Assembly (NCBI RefSeq): GCF_000739455.1
Contig: NZ_CP009211.1
Coordinates: 1,685,458-1,749,457 of the forward strand
Reading direction: 5' to 3'
DNA: 64,000 bases
Origin: Corynebacterium imitans
GTDB lineage: Bacteria; Actinomycetota; Actinomycetes; Mycobacteriales; Mycobacteriaceae
Shown here: positions 1-7,875 of the stretch, in pieces
Numbering within the stretch: position 1 is the first letter of the stretch
How the letters are laid out: each line of letters opens with the position of its first letter
Position numbers and translations under genes: made by a program
Notes under the pieces: generated by a model
Database searches by the model: none
Told to the model about the DNA's origin: nothing
The model's input: only the letters and a program-made list of their open reading frames with translations

Positions 1-221
1 TTACGTACCGTCGCGGTGACCTCTAGGTCCCGGTAACGGTGGTCCTTGAACACCCGCACCTCATCGCCCGGCACCACCTGGGCGGCAGGCTTGACCGACT
101 GGCCGTTGAGCTTCACGTGCCCGGCGCGCACTGCTTCGGCGGCCAACGTGCGGGTTTTAAAGATGCGGACGGCCCACAGCCAGGCGTCGATCCGCACCGC
201 TTTCCCGTCGGGCTGGGTCAT
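1..221 (-). CDS. S4-domain RNA-binding protein (Hsp15-like), C-terminus outside window
   Basis: Reading leftwards from the ATG at 221 gives [20 protein letters not shown], then [19 protein letters not shown] and a [10 protein letters not shown] segment. This is the S4 fold of the Hsp15/YrfH family (R-x-D-x-WLW start, GHV-x-LNG core). Family members bind structured RNA; the E. coli protein acts on stalled 50S subunits, but the role in actinobacteria is not settled. The frame is open to base 1, so the C-terminus is missing. The start codon directly follows the stop of the upstream small membrane protein gene (222-455), so the two are probably co-transcribed. Confidence 0.8.
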   Translation of the reverse strand, partial: MTQPDGKAVRIDAWLWAVRIFKTRTLAAEAVRAGHVKLNGQSVKPAAQVVPGDEVRVFKDHRYRDLEVTATVR

Positions 222-455
222 CTAGTACACGTCTTTGTGGTTGACGATCTTCTGTATCTTCATCCAGTTGCCCACACCGCCAACCACGGCCACGACCAGG
301 CCGAGGGCCAGAATGGCCCAGGAGCTGAAGATAAGTCCGAGTGCGATGCCGCCGACGACACCGCCGCCGGCCCACAACACGGCGTTGCGGCTATAGGTGC
401 GCACCGCCTGCTTGCGGCGCTCGATCGGGTTATTGGGGCGTGGCTGCATCGTCAT
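222..455 (-). CDS. Small two-helix membrane protein, 77 aa
   Basis: The product has a basic, proline-containing N-terminus (MTMQPRPNNPIERRKQAVR), then two hydrophobic helices at about residues 24-40 and 42-60 joined by a Ser-Ser-Trp turn, and a short polar tail. The start at 455 is chosen because a TAGACT -10 box (463-468) lies 7 nt upstream and there is no Shine-Dalgarno sequence, which fits a leaderless mRNA. A longer reading from 569 would run into the palindromic repeat region and is unlikely. I do not recognise a named family. It abuts the S4 gene, suggesting a two-gene transcript. Confidence 0.65.
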   Translation of the reverse strand: MTMQPRPNNPIERRKQAVRTYSRNAVLWAGGGVVGGIALGLIFSSWAILALGLVVAVVGGVGNWMKIQKIVNHKDVY

Positions 456-550
456 GCTGCATAGTCTAGCGCCTTCGTGGTTTCGGTTCCCTAGCGTCCC
501 GCGATGAACGCGCCGGGGCCGTGCGAAACTCAGGGTACCAACTGGAGTGC

Positions 551-710
551 CAAATGGAGCTAGCTCCATCTAGCGCAGCGCCGCCCCTAAAACCCCAGGT
601 CGCGCTCTCCTCGAGGTCACAAACGGAGCTAGCTCCATTTGGCACAGCGCCGTCTCTAAAACCCCAGGTCGCCAACACACGCCGCATGCAAACGGAGCTA
701 GCTCCATTGA
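551..710. repeat. Three tandem 69-bp units with GGAGCTAGCTCC palindrome
   Basis: Units begin at 551, 620 and 689, an exact 69-bp period. Each starts CAAAnGGAGCTAGCTCCAT with the 12-bp palindrome GGAGCTAGCTCC (extended to 16 bp, ATGGAGCTAGCTCCAT, at 554-569). Units 1 and 2 also share a second block, CAGCGCCG followed by CTAAAACCCCAGGTCGC (about 575-602 and 645-672). Unit 3 stops after the palindrome. The stretch 456-752 holds no credible gene: the open frames through it are low-complexity readings of the repeat. It lies between two minus-strand genes. Confidence 0.9.
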
Positions 711-752
711 GGAGGCTGCGAGAACTGCACGACCCAGCGACCACACGCGCCG

Positions 753-1397
753 CTAGCTGCCCGCTTCCACCCAGCGGTGGCCCGCGTCCTTCGTCTCGGC
801 GGTGCCCTGGGTGGAGGCGGCGAGCTGGGCGTCGACACGCTCGCGCTCCCCCGGCGCGAACGCCAGCGTGTAGGTGGCTTGCGCGCCGTAGGCGATGTCC
901 ACGACCTCAATACCGGCGTTGCGCAGCTCAGATTCGATCCGCCCGGCCTCGGCGTGCGGCAGGTTCACGGTGACTAGTTCCCGCAGGTTCCGCGTTGCCC
1001 GCGGCGTGACTTCCAGCGTGTCGGAAACGGCGTTGGTGTACGCGCTGACCAGCCCGCCGGTGCCCAGTTTGGTCCCGCCGAAATAGCGGATGACCACGGC
1101 GCACACGTTCATCAGCCCCAAGCCTTTCAGCACTTCCAGCATCGGCGTGCCGGCGGTGCCGGAGGGTTCGCCGTCGTCGGAGGAGCGCTCGATTGGCAAC
1201 GCGCCGTCGACATGCACGATGAAGGCGGAGCAGTGGTGTCGGGCGTCGGGAAACGCTTCGCGGGCGGAGTGGATAAACTCGCGGGCTTCCTCCTCCGATT
1301 CGACCCGCCCGACCCAGGTGATGAAGCGGGAGCGTTTAATTTCAAGCTCGCCGGTGGCGGGCGCGCCGGCGGCTGGCAGGTCGTAGGAGGTCAGCAT
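753..1397 (-). CDS. YigZ/IMPACT-family (UPF0029) protein, 214 aa
   Basis: The sequence has the family N-terminal domain with EIKRSRFI at about residues 18-25, H-H-C-S-A-F at 54-59, the acidic SSDDGEPSGTAGTPML motif at 71-86 and the RYFGGTKLGTGGLV signature at 103-116. The C-terminal ferredoxin-like UPF0029/DUF1949 domain occupies roughly 140-205. Bacterial YigZ proteins are related to eukaryotic IMPACT, a translation regulator; the bacterial role is not established. The ATG at 1397 has a TACACT -10 box (1407-1412) 9 nt upstream and no clear ribosome-binding site, so the mRNA may be leaderless. The gene is divergent from treZ with only about 60 bp between starts. Confidence 0.9.
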   Translation of the reverse strand: MLTSYDLPAAGAPATGELEIKRSRFITWVGRVESEEEAREFIHSAREAFPDARHHCSAFIVHVDGALPIERSSDDGEPSGTAGTPMLEVLKGLGLMNVCAVVIRYFGGTKLGTGGLVSAYTNAVSDTLEVTPRATRNLRELVTVNLPHAEAGRIESELRNAGIEVVDIAYGAQATYTLAFAPGERERVDAQLAASTQGTAETKDAGHRWVEAGS

Positions 1398-1456
1398 AAG
1401 CCCTTAAGTGTAGCGAGTCATTGCAGCACCTCTGCCACCTCCTTAGGCTTGGGGCC

Positions 1457-3208
1457 ATGGTTGAATCACATGTTGCTCCTGCCCGCTTCGAGGTGTGGGC
1501 CCCGCGCGCACACAAGGTTCGCGTCCACGTCGAAGGCACAGACTTCGCGCTTGCACCCGACAGTGCGCGCGAGGGCTGGTGGGTGCTCGACGACATCGCG
1601 CCGCAACCCGGCACGCGTTATTCTTTCTCGTTGTTTAACGGCACGCAGTGGTCGCATCCCATGCCGGATCCCCGCACCCGCGCGCAACCCGACGGCGTGC
1701 ACGGTCCGTCGGAGGTGGTCAGCACCGAGTTCTCCTGGACCGACAGCGCATGGGCCGGCATCGAGACCAAAGACCTGCGCATCTACGAGCTGCACGTGGG
1801 CACCTTCAGCCCGGAGGGCACCTTCGCGGGCGTGATTGACAAGCTGGATCACCTGTCTGAGCTTGGGATTAACGCCATTGAGCTGATGCCAGTGCAGCCT
1901 TTCCCCGGCACGCGCAATTGGGGCTACGACGGCGTCGACTGGTTCGCCGTCCACGAGGCCTACGGCGGGCGCGAGGGGCTGAAGAAGCTTATCGACGCCG
2001 CGCATTCCCGCGGCATCGCCATCCTCCTCGACGTGGTGTACAACCACTTCGGGCCGGAGGGCAATTACAACAACGCCTTCGGCCCCTATCTCGCGGGCGG
2101 GCGCACCGACTGGGGCGAGGTGATTAACCTCTCCGGCCCGGGCTCCGACGAGGTACGCGCCTACGTGCTGGATGCGGTGCGCCAGTGGTTGGGCGAGTTC
2201 CACGTCGACGGGCTGCGGCTGGACGCGGTGCAGACGTACGACGACCGCCGCGCGTTTTCCATCATGGAGGAAATCAGCCGTCTCGCCGACGAGATTGCCG
2301 CCGAGACGGGCATTCCGCGCACCGTCATCGCTGAATCCGACCAGAACGACCCGCGCCTGATCAGCGACGTCGATCGCGGTGGCTACGGTTTGTCCGGGCA
2401 GTGGCTCGACGACGTCCACCACGGCATCCACACGCTTGTCACCGGCGAGAATCAGGGCTATTACGTGGATTACGGGACCATGGCCATCCTGGCCGACACG
2501 CTGCGCCACGGTTACCGCTTCCGCAATTCCTACTCGCGCTACCGGGGCCGCACCCACGGCCGCGAGCTGGACCTAGCCCACACCGCGCCGTGGAAGCTGG
2601 TCACCTACACCACCACCCACGACCAGACTGGCAACCGGGCAGCCGGGGATCGTCCGAGCCAGAACCTTACGCCCGCGCAACTGGTACTCAAGGCCGCGGT
2701 GGTCTTCCACTCCCCGTTTACCCCGATGCTGTTTATGGGCGAGGAGTTCGCCGCGCAGACGCCCTTCCCCTTCTTCGTCTCGCATACCGATGAGGGCCTG
2801 CTCGAGGGCACTCGCCTGGGCCGTCTCGAGGAGTTCTCGCAACAAGGCTGGGACGCGACAGACGTCCCCGACCCCGCGAGCCCCGACACCTACGAGCAGG
2901 CGAAACTCGACTGGGAGTTCTCGGAGCAGCAGCAAGACGTCCTTGACGCCTACCAACGCCTACTGCAGCTACGCAGCGAGCACGGCTGCAACCGCGAGGA
3001 CCTGCGCAACTTACGCGTCGAGCACGGCGAGCGGTGGCTGACCATGGCCAACGACAGTGATGACGCCGTCGTCCTTGCCGCGAACTTCAGCGACGAGCCG
3101 GTCACTGTGCCCGTCGGCGGCACGCTTGTGTACTCCTTCACCTCTCCTGAGGTCGGCGCGGACGAGACCGTGCTCGATCCGTGGGGCTTTGCCTATATTA
3201 AGCGCTAG
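1457..3208 (+). CDS. treZ: Malto-oligosyltrehalose trehalohydrolase TreZ, 583 aa
   Basis: GH13 enzyme that releases trehalose from maltooligosyl-trehalose in the TreYZ pathway; trehalose is needed for mycolate transfer in corynebacteria. An N-terminal CBM48/E-set domain begins FEVWAPRAHKVRV. Catalytic-domain motifs are DVVYNHFGPEGNY (region I), GLRLDAVQ (nucleophile Asp), IAESD (acid/base Glu) and TTTHDQTGNR (region IV). The start at 1457 is preferred over an in-frame codon at 1421 because it matches the family N-terminus and has a TAGGCT box (1444-1449) 7 nt upstream, indicating a leaderless transcript. The stop interlocks with the ilvA stop over a shared CTAG (3205-3208). No treY or treX is visible nearby. 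Confidence 0.95.
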   Translation: MVESHVAPARFEVWAPRAHKVRVHVEGTDFALAPDSAREGWWVLDDIAPQPGTRYSFSLFNGTQWSHPMPDPRTRAQPDGVHGPSEVVSTEFSWTDSAWAGIETKDLRIYELHVGTFSPEGTFAGVIDKLDHLSELGINAIELMPVQPFPGTRNWGYDGVDWFAVHEAYGGREGLKKLIDAAHSRGIAILLDVVYNHFGPEGNYNNAFGPYLAGGRTDWGEVINLSGPGSDEVRAYVLDAVRQWLGEFHVDGLRLDAVQTYDDRRAFSIMEEISRLADEIAAETGIPRTVIAESDQNDPRLISDVDRGGYGLSGQWLDDVHHGIHTLVTGENQGYYVDYGTMAILADTLRHGYRFRNSYSRYRGRTHGRELDLAHTAPWKLVTYTTTHDQTGNRAAGDRPSQNLTPAQLVLKAAVVFHSPFTPMLFMGEEFAAQTPFPFFVSHTDEGLLEGTRLGRLEEFSQQGWDATDVPDPASPDTYEQAKLDWEFSEQQQDVLDAYQRLLQLRSEHGCNREDLRNLRVEHGERWLTMANDSDDAVVLAANFSDEPVTVPVGGTLVYSFTSPEVGADETVLDPWGFAYIKR

Positions 3209-4512
3209 CCCGCGACGATGAACTCGTACTCCGGGGTGCCGGGCTTCAGCTGGCGGCACTCGATGACGGAATCCGCCATCCGCTCCAGCAGCGGCTCGAG
3301 ATCGCTAGCGCGAGTCAGCTCGATGCCGACAAGCGCTGCCCCGGTCTCGCGGTTGTTCTTCTTCAAGTACTCGAACAACACGATGTCGTCGTCCTCGCCC
3401 AGGATGTCGGTAAGAAAGGTGCGCAGCTGCCCTGGCTCCTGCGGGAAGTTGACCAAGAAGTAGTGCTTCAGACCGCGGTGGACGAGTGAGCGTTCCATGA
3501 CCTCGGCGTAGCGCAGCACATCATTGTTGCCGCCGGAGATCACGCACACCACAGTGCTGCCCGGCTGGATCTTCATGCCAGCCAGACCAGCAACCGAGAG
3601 GGCACCGGCCGGCTCAGCGATGATCCCCTCGTTCTGGTACAGCGCGAGCATCTCCGTGCACACCGCGCCCTCGTCGGCGCGCAGCAGGTGGGTGCGCCCC
3701 TGGTTGTGCTCAATGACCTCGAAGGGGAATTCGCCGATGCGCTTGACCGCCGCGCCGTCGACGAAGGGGTCAATATCAGTCAGCGTCACCGGGCTGCCAT
3801 GCTCGAGGGCGGCGTGCAGCGAGGCCGCGCCGCTCGGCTCCACGCCAACGACCGCAGTGCGCGGGGACATATCGGCAACGTAGGAGACGATGCCGCCGAG
3901 CAGGCCGCCGCCGCCGACGGGCACCATGATGGTGTCCAGCTCGCGGCCGAGGCCGGTCAGCTGCGCGAGGATCTCGGCGGCGACGGTGCCCTGGCCGATC
4001 ACGGTGTCGCGCGCGTCAAAGGGCTCGATCATGGTCGCGCCGCGCTCCGCCGCGTCCGCGCGGGCGGCCTCCGCTGCCTCGTCGAAGGTGTTGCCGGTGA
4101 CAACGAGTTCTACGAAGTCCCCGCCGTGGACCAGGATGCGGTCGCGCTTCTGCTTCGGCGTGGGCTTCGGCACGAAAATCTTGCCCTGGATGCCCATCGC
4201 CCGGCAGGCATAGGCCACGCCTTGTGCATGGTTGCCTGCCGACGCCGCCACCACGCCCGAAGCACGCTGCGTGTCGCTGAGACGCGAGATGTTGTAGTAC
4301 GCGCCCCGGATTTTGTAGGAGCGCACGTCCTGCAGGTCCTCGCGCTTGAGGTAGATATCAGCCTCGTACTGCTGCGACAGGCGCGGGCAGTACTGCAGCG
4401 GGGTGGGCTCAATCACCGAGGAAATCTTTGCCTGAGCTGCCTGAATATCGGCCGCGTGGACCGGCTGGTAGTTGCTCGTGGATGGCTGTGTGTGCTCGGT
4501 GCCTGCATTCAT
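3205..4512 (-). CDS. ilvA: Threonine ammonia-lyase (threonine dehydratase), 435 aa
   Basis: PLP enzyme making 2-oxobutyrate from threonine, the first committed step to isoleucine. The PLP lysine sits in DVRSYKIRGAYYN, the phosphate loop is PVGGGGLLGG, and GGNND follows near the end of the catalytic domain. A short single ACT-like regulatory domain (HYFLVNFPQEPGQLRTFL to the end) replaces the double domain of the E. coli enzyme, and the length fits the corynebacterial type. The start MNAGTEH at 4512 has a TAGACT box (4521-4526) 8 nt upstream, indicating leaderless mRNA. Longer in-frame starts enter the divergent promoter region. It converges on treZ with a 4-nt overlap. Confidence 0.95.
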   Translation of the reverse strand: MNAGTEHTQPSTSNYQPVHAADIQAAQAKISSVIEPTPLQYCPRLSQQYEADIYLKREDLQDVRSYKIRGAYYNISRLSDTQRASGVVAASAGNHAQGVAYACRAMGIQGKIFVPKPTPKQKRDRILVHGGDFVELVVTGNTFDEAAEAARADAAERGATMIEPFDARDTVIGQGTVAAEILAQLTGLGRELDTIMVPVGGGGLLGGIVSYVADMSPRTAVVGVEPSGAASLHAALEHGSPVTLTDIDPFVDGAAVKRIGEFPFEVIEHNQGRTHLLRADEGAVCTEMLALYQNEGIIAEPAGALSVAGLAGMKIQPGSTVVCVISGGNNDVLRYAEVMERSLVHRGLKHYFLVNFPQEPGQLRTFLTDILGEDDDIVLFEYLKKNNRETGAALVGIELTRASDLEPLLERMADSVIECRQLKPGTPEYEFIVAG

Positions 4513-4581
4513 GGTGGATAAGTCTATCCCTTCGCAGGCAGTGGTGTGTCGCGACCTCGGATTCCACTTGAACGTGCGGTG

Positions 4582-4599
4582 GTTCACCGAGAGTTCACC
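4582..4599 (+). promoter_or_regulatory. Two GTTCACC repeats with 11-bp period (PHO-box-like)
   Basis: GTTCACC occurs at 4582-4588 and again at 4593-4599, exactly 11 bp apart, in the divergent region between ilvA and the surface protein gene at 4671. Direct GTTCACC-type units of 11 bp are the form of PHO boxes bound by the PhoP response regulator in Streptomyces. A possible -10 (TACGCT, 4631-4636) lies about 31 bp downstream. Control by phosphate is inference. Confidence 0.45.
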
Positions 4600-4670
4600 C
4601 CAGATTTTCCTGGCAACTACCTGGCGAAAATACGCTGGCTCCAAGCTTCAACTACGCAGAAAGGTGAACC

Positions 4671-6572
4671 ATGTCCACGTTTCCCCGTTCCTCCCGCCGC
4701 ACGCTGACGCTTCCTGCCGTCGCAGCGCTCGCGGTCGGTCTCGTCGCTGTCGCACCGGCCGATGCCGCAGGCGTCGCCCAGCCCGTCTACGACCAGGCCG
4801 CAGATTCCAGCGTCGCGGTCAAGACTCTGGGGTCCTACGGCACGGGCGTGTTCGATGAGTCGGCGGCGGAGATTGTGGCCTACCACGCGGCGTCGAAAAG
4901 GCTGCTCACGGTAAACGCGAACTCTGGCAAGATCGACGTGCTGGACGTGTCCAACCCTGCTGAGCCGACCAAGGTCGGCGACGTCGACGGCGGCAAGGAC
5001 ACCACCATCAACTCCGTCGCCGTGCGCGCCGACGGCCTTGCCGTAGCCACCGTCGAGCCCAACGCGGATAAGACGGCTCCGGGCGAGGTGATTTTCTTCG
5101 ACGCCGGTGCGGAAACACTCGGCGAGGTGCTCGGGCGCGTGGGCGTCGGCTCCCTGCCGGACATGGTCACCATTACCCCGGAGGGCGACTACGCCCTGGT
5201 GGCTAATGAGGGCGAGCCCGCCGAAGACTACTCGGTCGCCCCAGAGGGAACGGTGTCCGTGATCAACCTGCCGAAGGACCTCGCCGCGCCTGCGGCAGAC
5301 GCCGTGCGCACCGCCGACTTCCGTGCGTTCGAGGGCACGTTGGCGGACAAGGGCGTGCACATCTTCGGGCAGGTGGGGGCGTCGACAAGCGAGGCGCAGA
5401 ACCTCGAGCCGGAGTACATCGCGGTCAACGGCGGCAAGGCCTACGTCACCCTGCAGGAGAACAATGCGATCGCGGTGGTCGACACCGCTTCGGCCAAGGT
5501 GGAAGACGTCTGGCCGCTGGGATACATCGACCGCCGCGAGGTGCCTTTCGACGCCTCCGATAAGGACGGCAAGATCAACATCACCAACTGGCCGGTCAAG
5601 TCGATTCTGCAGCCCGATTCCATCGCCGCCTACAACGTCGACGGGAACACCTACCTGGTGCTGGCCAACGAGGGCGACGCCCGCGACTGGGACGGCTACT
5701 CCGAGGAAGCACGCCTGAAAAAGTTCGGCTCCAAGGGCATCGCCCCGATCTGCGAAGGCTACGGGGGCCTTTCTGCCGAGCAGCTTGCAGAACTGCAGTC
5801 CGACGAGCAGCTTGGCCGGCTGAACATGACCACTGCCTTCGGCCTGAACGAGGAGAAGGGCTGCTACGACGATCTGTACAACTACGGCGGCCGCAGCTTC
5901 TCCATCTACACCGCCGACGGGCAGCGCGTGTTCGACTCCGGTGCCGACTTCGAGCAGATCACCGCGCGCGTCCTGCCGGACAACTTCAACTCCAACCACA
6001 CCGAGACCTCCTTTGAGACCCGCTCGGATGACAAGGGCCCGGAGCCGGAGGGCGTCGCTGTAGGCGAGCTCAACGGCCGCACCTACGCGTTTGTCGGTTT
6101 CGAGCGCGTCGGCGGCGTCATCGTCTACGACATCACCGACCCGCAGAACGCGAAGTACCAGGCCTACATCAACAACCGCGACTTCTCCATCAACATGGAG
6201 GAGCTCGAGAGCGATGAGGCGATTGCCGACGGCCTGTCGAAGGTCGGCGACCTCGGTGCCGAAGGCCTTGCCTTTATCCCCGCTGCGGACTCCCCCAACG
6301 GCGAGGCGCTGCTCGCGGTGGGCAACGAGGTCTCCGGCACCACGACCCTGTTTTCGGTCACCTCCCTGCTGGAGAAGCCCGCCGACCCGGGCCAGGACCA
6401 GGGCGCAGACAAGGACGACTCCTCGACCGCCGGCACGGTCGTTGCAGCCATCGCCGGCGTGCTCGGCGTCATCGCTGCGGTTGTTGCCGCGGGCGTGTCG
6501 ATGGGGTGGCTGCAGAACCCGCTCGACCAGGTACTCAGCCAGCTGCCGCCGCTGCCGGGACTTCCCCGCTAA
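4671..6572 (+). CDS. Choice-of-anchor I family surface protein, 633 aa
   Basis: A signal peptide (MSTFPRSSRRTLTLP, hydrophobic core, APADAAG cleavage region) is followed by a long beta-propeller-like domain with repeated segments such as IVAYHAASKRLLTVN, LPDMVTITPEGDYALVANEGEP, PEYIAVNGGKAYVTLQENNAIAVVD and GPEPEGVAVGELNGRTYAFVG. These are typical of the choice-of-anchor I family, often found next to extracellular phosphatases. The C-terminus has a Gln/Asp linker, one transmembrane helix (about 588-612) and a short Pro/Leu-rich tail ending LPPLPGLPR; no LPXTG signal is seen. Start supported by AAAGGTGAACC just before the ATG. The substrate is unknown; a phosphate-related role is suggested only by family context and the upstream repeat. 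Confidence 0.8.
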   Translation: MSTFPRSSRRTLTLPAVAALAVGLVAVAPADAAGVAQPVYDQAADSSVAVKTLGSYGTGVFDESAAEIVAYHAASKRLLTVNANSGKIDVLDVSNPAEPTKVGDVDGGKDTTINSVAVRADGLAVATVEPNADKTAPGEVIFFDAGAETLGEVLGRVGVGSLPDMVTITPEGDYALVANEGEPAEDYSVAPEGTVSVINLPKDLAAPAADAVRTADFRAFEGTLADKGVHIFGQVGASTSEAQNLEPEYIAVNGGKAYVTLQENNAIAVVDTASAKVEDVWPLGYIDRREVPFDASDKDGKINITNWPVKSILQPDSIAAYNVDGNTYLVLANEGDARDWDGYSEEARLKKFGSKGIAPICEGYGGLSAEQLAELQSDEQLGRLNMTTAFGLNEEKGCYDDLYNYGGRSFSIYTADGQRVFDSGADFEQITARVLPDNFNSNHTETSFETRSDDKGPEPEGVAVGELNGRTYAFVGFERVGGVIVYDITDPQNAKYQAYINNRDFSINMEELESDEAIADGLSKVGDLGAEGLAFIPAADSPNGEALLAVGNEVSGTTTLFSVTSLLEKPADPGQDQGADKDDSSTAGTVVAAIAGVLGVIAAVVAAGVSMGWLQNPLDQVLSQLPPLPGLPR

Positions 6573-6764
6573 TGGGGTATGAGTGCGTCCACATAGTTTT
6601 GCCTTAAAAGCCAGTTAAGCTGCGGCGGGTGTGGGCGTCCTGCCTGGTAGTGACACTGCACTATCCAAATCGTTATAAACCTGCTACTTTTTCTATCGAC
6701 CTTGCTGTAATCGTCCAGTCGATTCACGGCTAAGTACAGAGATCCCCACGAGGAGCACATAACC

Positions 6765-7250
6765 ATGAAGCGTATTTCTACCGCCGTTGTCGCAGCAGCG
6801 ACCGCACTGGCCATGACCGCAACCCCGGCCTTCGCTGCCGAGGAGACCCAGAACGACCAGAACGTCACCGCTGACCAGGGCACCGAGAAGCCGGAGCAGC
6901 CGGAGAACCCGGGCGAAGGCTCCGAGGAGGGCGAAGGCTCCGAGGACCAGGAGACGCCTGAGAACCCGGAGAAGCCTGAGACCCCGGAGAAGCCGGAGAA
7001 GCCGGGCGATACTGGCAACCAGGGCGGCAACACCAACAAGACGCAGGGCTCCGCTGGTTCCTCCAACGGCCACGTCGTGGGCATCACCTCTGGCCTGGCT
7101 GGCGCTACCGTGACCCTCGCACTGATCATCGGCTCCAACCCGACCGGTCTGAACAAGATCATCGACTACCTCAACGCAAACTTCCAGCTGGGTCTGCCGC
7201 ACCTGCACGTGCCGAAGGTACAGCTGCCGAACATCCCGAACTTCTTCTAA
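6765..7250 (+). CDS. Secreted Glu/Pro-rich protein with C-terminal membrane helix, 161 aa
   Basis: A signal peptide (MKRISTAVVAAATALAMTA, cleavage near AFAAEE) is followed by an acidic low-complexity region of EKPE/PENPE/EKPETPEKP repeats (about 26-90), a Gly/Asn spacer, one hydrophobic helix (about 104-125) and a C-terminal segment NPTGLNKIIDYLNANFQ ending VPKVQLPNIPNFF. GAGGAG about 10 nt before the ATG supports the start. I recognise no enzymatic domain. The layout (signal peptide, flexible stalk, helix, Pro/Leu-rich tail) resembles the end of the preceding gene product. The 192-bp gap upstream holds no other gene. An intrinsic terminator follows. Confidence 0.75.
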   Translation: MKRISTAVVAAATALAMTATPAFAAEETQNDQNVTADQGTEKPEQPENPGEGSEEGEGSEDQETPENPEKPETPEKPEKPGDTGNQGGNTNKTQGSAGSSNGHVVGITSGLAGATVTLALIIGSNPTGLNKIIDYLNANFQLGLPHLHVPKVQLPNIPNFF

Positions 7251-7280
7251 GTTCGTTGTAGTGTCTTAGACGGCACTGTC

Positions 7281-7316
7281 GGCGGGGCGCTGTTTGGTGC
7301 GCCCCGCCTTTTCTTT
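7281..7316 (+). terminator. Intrinsic terminator
   Basis: A perfect 10-bp stem GGCGGGGCGC / GCGCCCCGCC (7281-7290 and 7299-7308) with an 8-nt loop is followed by TTTTCTTTT. It ends the transcript of the 161-aa secreted protein gene. Confidence 0.9.
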
Positions 7317-7342
7317 TCTCATTCTCCGGAAGGACTCAAGAC

Positions 7343-7792
7343 GTGAAGGCTACGTACCCCGTTGCGGCCGCAACTGTCGCAGCACTCGCCGTTGCTGGGC
7401 TCAGCCCCGTCTCGGCACAGGACGCACCAAAGACTGCTTCTGCCCCGACCACCGCGACAGCCACAGCGACAACAACGCCGAGTGCGACTGCAACGCCGAC
7501 GACCACCACGCCGACATCGTCAGCCACGCCCGAGGGTCCGACCCCAGTCACCGTGACCGTCACCGCGCCCGCCGTAACTGCCACCACGACCCCCTTCCGC
7601 GCGACGGGTCCGAGCTCCGAGTGGATCAACAAGGGCGCGCTGGATGAACGCGGCCAGGAGATCTTCACCTACATCTCCTTCGCCCTCAGCATGATCGGTG
7701 GCTTGCTGCAGGCTGCGGCCTTCGTGGCGGCCGCTTCTCCCAACATGCAGGCGCAGTTGAAGTCGATGCTTGCGCGCGTCGGCATCAAGTAG
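7343..7792 (+). CDS. Secreted Thr/Ala-rich protein with C-terminal membrane helix, 149 aa
   Basis: The gene starts with GTG at 7343, with GGAAGGA (7328-7334) as ribosome-binding site. The product has a signal peptide (MKATYPVAAATVAALAVAG, cleavage near VSAQDA) and a mucin-like Thr/Ala/Pro/Ser stretch of TATATATTTPSATATPTTTT type (about 32-85), a candidate for O-mannosylation. A conserved-looking segment SSEWINKGALDERGQEIFTYISF, one hydrophobic helix (about 112-132) and a tail SPNMQAQLKSMLARVGIK complete it. No known domain is visible. It is the third secreted protein in a row in this orientation, separated from the second by a terminator, so it needs its own promoter or read-through. Confidence 0.7.
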   Translation: MKATYPVAAATVAALAVAGLSPVSAQDAPKTASAPTTATATATTTPSATATPTTTTPTSSATPEGPTPVTVTVTAPAVTATTTPFRATGPSSEWINKGALDERGQEIFTYISFALSMIGGLLQAAAFVAAASPNMQAQLKSMLARVGIK

Positions 7793-7812
7793 CCGCTTGC
7801 CTCACGAAAAAC

Positions 7813-7858
7813 CACACCGCCCGTGGCGCTGCGTCGTTGCAGTGCCACGGGCGGTGTG
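7813..7858. terminator. Bidirectional terminator between convergent genes
   Basis: A perfect 15-bp stem CACACCGCCCGTGGC / GCCACGGGCGGTGTG (7813-7827 and 7844-7858) with a 16-nt loop lies between the plus-strand secreted protein gene and the minus-strand dnaE1. On the minus strand it is followed by GGTTTTTCGTG, a fair U-tract for dnaE1. Confidence 0.85.
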
Positions 7859-7875
7859 CGTTCTGTACCGCTGTC

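Noticed and set aside
466..744. Small frames reading NGASS/TELAP peptides through the palindromic repeats
   Set aside because: Their sequence periodicity follows the 69-bp DNA repeat; no start signals and no codon bias of a gene.
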